DNA of 64,000 nt. Source: Kitasatospora sp. NBC_00240. GTDB lineage: Bacteria; Actinomycetota; Actinomycetes; Streptomycetales; Streptomycetaceae. This document shows positions 59,172 to 64,000 of the stretch, piece after piece. Position 1 is the first letter of the stretch; each line of letters starts with the position of its first letter. A model generated the notes under the pieces. That model was not told the origin of the DNA. It saw only the letters and a list, made by a program, of their open reading frames with translations, and made no database searches. The stretch covers positions 62,001 through 126,000 of the forward strand of contig NZ_JAPEMU010000003.1 of the NCBI RefSeq assembly GCF_026342405.1, read 5' to 3'. The translations under genes and the position numbers were made by a program.

Positions 59172-60613
59172 CCTCCTACGACCGGCCGGGCGGCCCGAAC
59201 GGCAGCCGCCACCGCAAGGCCCCACCCTCCGGCACTCCCGCCACCGGCATGAGGTCGCGGCTGACCCGCCTGGCCCTGGTGCCCGCGGCCACGATGACGG
59301 TGCTCGGCGCGACGGCCTGCGCCGTCCCCTTGCTGACCAGCTCTCCGGTCCTGGACGCGGCGGCTCCCGCAGGGTTTGCCCTGGGGGCCGTGGTCGTCCT
59401 GGCGGCAGCCGGGCGCGCGGCCCGCACGCTGGCCCTCCAAGCGGACGCGACCAGCAACTCCCGGGAGGAGGCGGAGCAGAAGATCGCTCATCTGACCCGG
59501 CAGCTGCAGGACGCGCGGGCCGCGGCGGTACGGGCCGAGGGCGATCACCTGGTCAGTGTGCTGCTCAACCTGGCCCGGCGGATCCAGGCCCTGGTCTCCA
59601 GGGAGCTCGACGAGCTGGACGCGCTGGAGCTGGAGGTGGAGGACCCCGAGCTGCTGGCGTCACTGTTTCGGGTGGATCACCTCGTCACGCGCTCCAGGCG
59701 CCATGTGGAGAGCCTCGCGGTGCTCTGCGGCGCGGTCCCGCGACGCGCCCACGGCCCGGTGCTGCTGTCCACGGTTCTCCGCCAGGCGGTGGCCGAGATC
59801 GAGCACTACAGGCGCGTGCGGATCGTGGCCCCGGTCGAGTGCACGGTGCACGGCCACGCCGTCGCGGACGTCGTCCACCTGCTGGCCGAGCTGTTCGAGA
59901 ACGCCACCAGGTTCTCGCCGCCCGACCAGCAGGTCACCGTGCGGGTCAGGGAAGCGAGCGCCGGCCTGGTGGTGGAGGTCGACGACCACGGCCTGGGGAT
60001 CCCGCCGGAGCGGCTCGCCCAGGTGGAGCGCGTTCTGGCGGCCCCCGACGACGCGCCCCTGGGTGAGCAGTTGCGCGACGGTCGCATCGGTCTGCTCGTC
60101 GTCGCCCGGCTCGCCCGTCGGCACGATGTCCTGGTCCGGCTGCAGCCCAACTTCTACGGCGGAACGCAGGCTCTGGTCCTGCTGCCGTACGCCCTGCTGC
60201 AGATCGGTCCGGGGACCGCCGCCGTCACGCCTCAATTGACGCCACAGCCCGCCGTCCTCACGGCCCCGGTGACCTACCGCGCCCCGGCCGGCGCCGGAAT
60301 CGCAGCGGGGCACCGCCCGCCCGGCCACCCCATCGACGCGGCACCCGCCCCAGCCGCCAGGCCGTGGCCCGCCGGTGTGCCGCAGGCCCTCCCGGCGGGC
60401 GCGCCGCCCGTTGCCGACGGCGCCAGACCCGCCCTGCCACGGCGGGTCGGCACCCACCTCGCTCCCCAGCTGTACCGGCAGCCCGCGAGCGCGGAAGACG
60501 CCGTGGTGGTGCCGGACACCGGTTTGATGGCCCGCTTCGCAGACGGTGTCCGCCGTGCCACGCCCGATCCCCTCCAAGCCCACACCTCTCTCCCCAGGAG
60601 TTTCGATGAGTGA
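59168..60613 (+). CDS. cvnA: CvnA, conservon sensor histidine-kinase-like protein
   Basis: 481 residues from ATG 59168. Two N-terminal membrane helices (about 33-55 and 62-82) precede a coiled coil (NSREEAEQKIAHLTRQLQ) and a GHKL ATPase domain: HLLAELFENATRFSPP (N box near 246), VEVDDHGLGIP (G1) and DGRIGLLVVARL (G2). No phosphoacceptor His-box of a typical kinase is evident, as known for CvnA. The C-terminus is a long Pro/Ala tail. In known conservons CvnA recruits CvnB-D at the membrane in a GPCR-like complex. Overlaps cvnB by 8 bases. Confidence 0.92.
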   Translation: MTSYDRPGGPNGSRHRKAPPSGTPATGMRSRLTRLALVPAATMTVLGATACAVPLLTSSPVLDAAAPAGFALGAVVVLAAAGRAARTLALQADATSNSREEAEQKIAHLTRQLQDARAAAVRAEGDHLVSVLLNLARRIQALVSRELDELDALELEVEDPELLASLFRVDHLVTRSRRHVESLAVLCGAVPRRAHGPVLLSTVLRQAVAEIEHYRRVRIVAPVECTVHGHAVADVVHLLAELFENATRFSPPDQQVTVRVREASAGLVVEVDDHGLGIPPERLAQVERVLAAPDDAPLGEQLRDGRIGLLVVARLARRHDVLVRLQPNFYGGTQALVLLPYALLQIGPGTAAVTPQLTPQPAVLTAPVTYRAPAGAGIAAGHRPPGHPIDAAPAPAARPWPAGVPQALPAGAPPVADGARPALPRRVGTHLAPQLYRQPASAEDAVVVPDTGLMARFADGVRRATPDPLQAHTSLPRSFDE

Positions 60614-61037
60614 CGCCTTCCCCCGCCGGTCCACTGACCTCGACTGGCTGCTGGCCCAGTTCATCGCCGAGACCCCGAACGCCAGGTCGGCCGTGGTGGC
60701 GTCCACCGACGGCGTGCGCAAGCACACCCACGGCCTGAGCGACGATGACAGCGACCGGATCGCCGTCGTCGTCACCGGTCTCGTCTCCGTCAGCAGGGGT
60801 GTGGGCCAGCTGGCGGGCCCCGCATCGGGCCCGGTCGCCCAGGTGATCGTCCAGTTCCAGGGCTGCTACCTGTTCGTGGTCGCGGCCGGGGCCGGCACCG
60901 TGCTCGGGGTGGTCGCCGACGCCGCGGCCGATCCGGGTCAGATCGGCAACGCCATGACGCTGCTGGTCAGGAGCATCGAGCCGTTCCTCACCACGCCGGC
61001 CCGGAGCCCTCGCGCCTCCGCCGGCACCCCCGGGTGA
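60606..61037 (+). CDS. cvnB: CvnB, roadblock/LC7 domain protein
   Basis: 143 residues from ATG 60606. DLDWLLAQFIAETPNARSAV, VVASTDGVRKHTHGLSDDDS and the later VIVQFQGCYLFVVAAG are the roadblock/LC7 pattern. Members act with CvnD-like GTPases as regulators or GAPs. Sits between cvnA (overlap) and cvnC (7-base gap). Confidence 0.93.
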   Translation: MSDAFPRRSTDLDWLLAQFIAETPNARSAVVASTDGVRKHTHGLSDDDSDRIAVVVTGLVSVSRGVGQLAGPASGPVAQVIVQFQGCYLFVVAAGAGTVLGVVADAAADPGQIGNAMTLLVRSIEPFLTTPARSPRASAGTPG

Positions 61038-61044
61038 GGTGACG

Positions 61045-61413
61045 ATGCGCCCCGCCGACCCGGCGCCCTGGATGGTCGAGGCCGTGAGTGGCCCTCGGCC
61101 CTACGTCGTCACCGGCGGCCGTACCCACTCCACCCACGACCTCGACCTCGCCTCACTGGTCAAGGCCAGCCGGGCCGGACACGGCATGACGCTGGAGAGC
61201 GAACACGAGCACGCGTTCACGCTGTGCCTGCACGGGCCGGTGTCAGTGGCGGAGTTGGCTGCGCGGATGCGTCTTCCGGTGCAGGTCGTGAAGGTCCTGC
61301 TGTCCGACCTGCTGTCCGCGGGCGCCATGGTGCCGGCGATGCCGACTGTCACCGTCAACCCGGCCGACCCCATCCTCCTGGAGGCACTCCTTGCCGGCCT
61401 ACGAGCGCTCTGA
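61045..61413 (+). CDS. cvnC: CvnC, DUF742 protein
   Basis: 122 residues from ATG 61045 (GTG 61039 is an alternative); GGTGAGG upstream. PYVVTGGRTHSTHDLDLASL at the start and SVAELAARMRLPVQVVKVLL, SDLLSAGAM toward the end form the winged-helix-like DUF742 fold typical of CvnC. Its end overlaps the cvnD start by 23 bases. Confidence 0.92.
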   Translation: MRPADPAPWMVEAVSGPRPYVVTGGRTHSTHDLDLASLVKASRAGHGMTLESEHEHAFTLCLHGPVSVAELAARMRLPVQVVKVLLSDLLSAGAMVPAMPTVTVNPADPILLEALLAGLRAL

Positions 61414-61996
61414 CGACGCGTTGACCCCGTTGAAGATCGTCGTCGCCGGCGGCTTCGGGGTCGGCAAGACCACCATGGTCGGCGCCGTCAGCGAGATCGA
61501 ACCGCTCACCACCGAGGAGACCCTGACGACCGCCAGCGCCAGCCTGGACCGCCTCGACGGCATCGACCGCAAGACGACGACCACCGTCACCATGGACTTC
61601 GGCCGGATCACCTTCCCTGCCCACGGCCTGGTGCTGCTGCTGTTCGGGACACCGGGCCAGGAGCGGTTCTGGTTCATGTGGGACGACCTCGCCAACGGCG
61701 CCGTGGGCGCGATCGTCCTCGTCGACACCCGCCGCCTCCAGGACGCCTTCTCCGCTGTCGAGTTCTTCGAGCGGCGGGCCACCCCCTTCGTCATCGCCGT
61801 CAACCAGTTCGACGGCGCCCACCGCTACACGCCGCAGGAAGTCCGCGAGGCCCTTGGCCTTCGGGCGGACACCCCGGTTTTGACCTGCGACGCCCGGTCC
61901 GTGGAGTCGGCCCGCTCGGTCCTCACCTCCTTGGTCGGCCACGCCCAGCGGCTCGCCGTCCCGCACCACCCCCTGCCGTCCGCCTCACCCGCATAG
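61391..61996 (+). CDS. cvnD: CvnD, small GTPase
   Basis: 201 residues from TTG 61391, fixed by GGAGG at 61380-61384. P-loop GGFGVGKTT (20-28), switch region TTVTMDFG, FGTPGQERFWFMW (G3) and AVNQFDG (G4), as in the conservon GTPases related to Ras-like/MglA proteins. It completes the cvnABCD set, a membrane signalling module. Confidence 0.93.
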   Translation: MPAYERSDDALTPLKIVVAGGFGVGKTTMVGAVSEIEPLTTEETLTTASASLDRLDGIDRKTTTTVTMDFGRITFPAHGLVLLLFGTPGQERFWFMWDDLANGAVGAIVLVDTRRLQDAFSAVEFFERRATPFVIAVNQFDGAHRYTPQEVREALGLRADTPVLTCDARSVESARSVLTSLVGHAQRLAVPHHPLPSASPA

Positions 61997-62006
61997 GGAA
62001 CTCGCC

Positions 62007-62606
62007 TTGACGACATTCGACTTCGCCGCCGGCCACCAACCGCTCACCCCCGACGATCCCGACCTTGACCGCCGCCGCGCACGACTGAAGGCCCTCGGCC
62101 TCGGAGATGACCAGCCCCGTCCGGACCTCGACCGCCTTGCCCGGGAGCTCGCCCGCACGGCAGCCGACCTCGTCGGCATCACCACCGCCCCCTACGCCAT
62201 GGTCAATCTCATCACCGGCCACCAGTTCTTCGCCGGACTGTACGAACCCGCCCCGGCCGCAGGCGGCGTCGGACCCCAGGCGGCCACTCCGGCGAGCAGC
62301 GTCGGGCGGGTCATGTCCCGCGACCACGGGTACTGCCCGCACACCCTCAACCGGCTCCACCCCCTGATCCTGGACGACGTGTGCGCCTCCCCGCGATTCG
62401 ACTCCAACCCGGTCGCCGACCTGCTCGGCATCCGCACCTACATGGGAGCCCCGCTGGTTGACGAGGAGTCGGGCACCGTCCTGGGAACGGTGTGCGTCGT
62501 CGACACCCAGCCGCGCCCGTGGGGCCGTCCCGGGCTGGCCCTCATCAAGGACTTCCGCGACCAGGCGATGGCCCGCATCCGCCAGGCCGGCCACCACACC
62601 TGGTAG
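62007..62606 (+). CDS. GAF-domain protein
   Basis: 199 residues from TTG 62007, just after cvnD. After a helical lead (DLDRLARELARTAADLVGIT), the GAF pattern follows: PYAMVNLITGHQFFAGLYEP, RDHGYCPHTL, LILDDVCASPRF, GIRTYMGAPLVDEESGTVLG TVCVVDTQPR. GAF domains bind small ligands, cyclic nucleotides or heme/chromophores. In the conservon operon it may be the input module. Confidence 0.88.
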   Translation: MTTFDFAAGHQPLTPDDPDLDRRRARLKALGLGDDQPRPDLDRLARELARTAADLVGITTAPYAMVNLITGHQFFAGLYEPAPAAGGVGPQAATPASSVGRVMSRDHGYCPHTLNRLHPLILDDVCASPRFDSNPVADLLGIRTYMGAPLVDEESGTVLGTVCVVDTQPRPWGRPGLALIKDFRDQAMARIRQAGHHTW

Positions 62607-62711
62607 CGCCCGCCGACCATGCAAGAGCGCCGGAAGAGCGGCCCGCACGTCCACGCAGCCCCAGTCCACAGACGCTGACCGCACGACCGGCCGAAGCGAA
62701 AGGAGCACAGA

Positions 62712-63936
62712 GTGACCACCGACCGTCACGCAGATTTGCGCCGCACCGTGGAGGAGTTCGCCCGGCAGGAGGTCGCCCCGCGCATCGCGGCGATGGAGCA
62801 CGGCCAGGCCGTGGACGCCGAACTCGCCGCTCTGATCGCCGGCCAGGGCTGGGTCGGCGCGACCATCGCCCCTTCCTGGGGCGGCATGGGCGCCGGGCAC
62901 GAGGCCAAGACGGTCATCATCGAGGAACTCTCCCGCGTCAGCGGCGCAGCGGGCGCGATCGTGCAGGCGTCCCAGCTCGGCGCCGCGAAGATCATTCACT
63001 TCGGGAGCCCGGAGCAGCAGCGGACCTGGCTGCCGGCGATAGCCGCAGGGGACGTGCTGCCCACGATCGCGGTGACCGAGAGAGTATCCGGCGGTCATGT
63101 CCTCGGGATGCAGTCCACGGCCCGGCGCACCGGGAGCTCCTGGGTGCTGGACGGGGAGAAGGTGTTCGTCGGCAACTCGCACGTCGGACACTTGCACGGT
63201 GTCGTCGTCCGCACCGGCAAGGGCCCGAAGGACCTCACCGCCTTCCTCGTGGAGTCGGATCGGCCCGGTGTGTCCGTGCTGCCGCATCCGTCGGTTCTCG
63301 GGCTGCACGGGTTCAGCTTCGGCACCGTCCGCCTCGACCGGGTGAAGGTTCCGGCATCGGCCGTCGTGAGCGACGTGGGTGGCGGCCTGGCGGTCGCCTA
63401 CTCCTCCAGCGTGCTCTACGGGCGCCCGAACCTGACGGCGGTGGCCCTCGGCCTGCACCGCGCCGTCGTCGAACGCGCCGTCACCGAAGCTACCAACCGC
63501 ACCCGCTACGGCGGACACCTCGGTGACCTCGCGGTGGTCCAGCACAAGATCGGCCAGATGGCGTCGAGGCTCGCCGCCGCCCGCGCCCTCGCCTACGGGG
63601 CTGCCGCCATGCTCGACCGCGGGCAGCCCTGCGACGGCGAGCTGATGGCAGCCAAACACCAGGGCATCGAGTTGCTACTGGACTCCGTGCGCCAGGCCAT
63701 GGAGATCCATGCGGCCGCCGGACTCGACGCCGCTGGCGAGATGGCCCGGCTGATGCGGGACAGCTGGTGCATCAACCCCCCCGGCCGGGACCGGCGACAT
63801 ACAGGTACACCGCCTGGCCGAGCAACTCCTCCACCCGGGACGCCACCTGGACTGGTCGCAACGACTGGCCGGCGCCCTGCGCCTGCCGCCGGCTGCGGAG
63901 GACCACGTCGATGCGGTCCGGACCCGCATCTCCTGA
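62712..63936 (+). CDS. Acyl-CoA dehydrogenase-family protein, frameshifted near the C-terminus
   Basis: From GTG 62712, with AAAGGAG upstream. N-terminal helical domain (DLRRTVEEFARQEVAPRIAA), then GDVLPTIAVTERVSG (FAD site region), EKVFVGNSHVG and the C-terminal helical domain (NRTRYGGHLGDLAVVQHKIG). At the seven-C run 63776-63782 the frame is lost after SWCINPP; with one C fewer it reads AGTGDIQVHRLAEQLLHPGR to a stop at 63934-63936, the expected family end. About 407 residues when corrected. It may act on acyl-CoA or an acyl-carrier-bound substrate. Confidence 0.8.
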
Positions 63937-64000
63937 ACCGTCTCATGACGACGAGCCCGCCCGGTACCTGGCTGCGGCCACACCGTCCTACTTCTGCCGT

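Noticed and set aside
1..64000. tRNA genes, rRNA genes, CRISPR arrays
   Set aside because: No T-loop GGTTCGAATCC-type string in a cloverleaf context, and no evenly spaced repeats were seen by eye; a tRNAscan and CRISPR finder run would settle this.

Overview
The window is GC-rich actinobacterial DNA, most likely from Streptomyces or a close relative. The grounds are third-position G/C bias, many GTG/TTG starts, ATGA/GTGA stop-start overlaps, a complete conservon (cvnABCD), an actinobacterial integration host factor, and several helix-turn-helix plus TPR regulators. Few housekeeping genes are present. Two copies of a membrane-nuclease cassette, a recombinase/transposase element, IS remnants and several decayed genes suggest a chromosome arm, an integrated element or a large plasmid.

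Layout. 1-12.3 kb: a nucleic-acid-processing group. It holds a SWIM zinc-finger gene coupled to a SNF2 ATPase with an N-terminus that looks like three double-stranded-RNA-binding modules, a small regulator, an HEAGH metallopeptidase-like protein, a 1228-residue protein ending in a PD-(D/E)XK nuclease motif, and a DnaQ-type exonuclease. 12.5-17.2 kb: small genes, including a second-type sIHF, a SRPBCC protein, a DUF2795 protein and a GyrB-like protein with a degraded ATP site and no TOPRIM. 17.9-21.1 kb: an HTH gene divergent from a degenerate tyrosine recombinase coupled to a DDE transposase-like gene. 24.2-26.7 kb and 43.3-45.0 kb: two related cassettes of a small one-helix membrane protein plus two-helix membrane proteins with Mrr nuclease domains. 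27.2-29.7 kb: an unknown operon behind a nested palindrome. 30.1-35.7 kb: a TPR gene and a CHAT protease gene that read like the two halves of one TPR-CHAT protein, now divergent, with an IS5 remnant at one joint. 35.8-38.3 kb: a P-loop kinase gene and a truncated duplicate. 38.5-43.2 kb: a MazG-GFA fusion, a zinc-ribbon array joined to a GIY-YIG domain, a GNAT-like gene and a DnaQ-like gene. 41.8-49.9 kb: a frameshifted, decayed stretch with glycosyltransferase, DsbA-type and TPR-regulator remnants. 50.3-54.4 kb: an operon of two TPR regulators, a creatininase-family amidohydrolase and a 2H phosphoesterase. 54.4-58.3 kb: aldo/keto reductase, anti-sigma-type ATPase, SLOG-like protein and XRE-TPR regulator. 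58.6-64 kb: conservon, GAF protein and a frameshifted acyl-CoA dehydrogenase.

How it may work together. Many genes encode nucleases, helicase-like ATPases, proteases or sensor scaffolds typical of conflict and immunity islands, but no complete known defence system was recognised. The best candidates for something undescribed are the duplicated membrane-Mrr cassette, the SWIM/SNF2-dsRBD pair, the split TPR/CHAT locus and the zinc-ribbon/GIY-YIG protein. Single-base shifts in C/G runs recur (43.67 kb, 63.78 kb), so part of the apparent decay could be sequence error. No tRNA, rRNA or CRISPR array was seen by eye.
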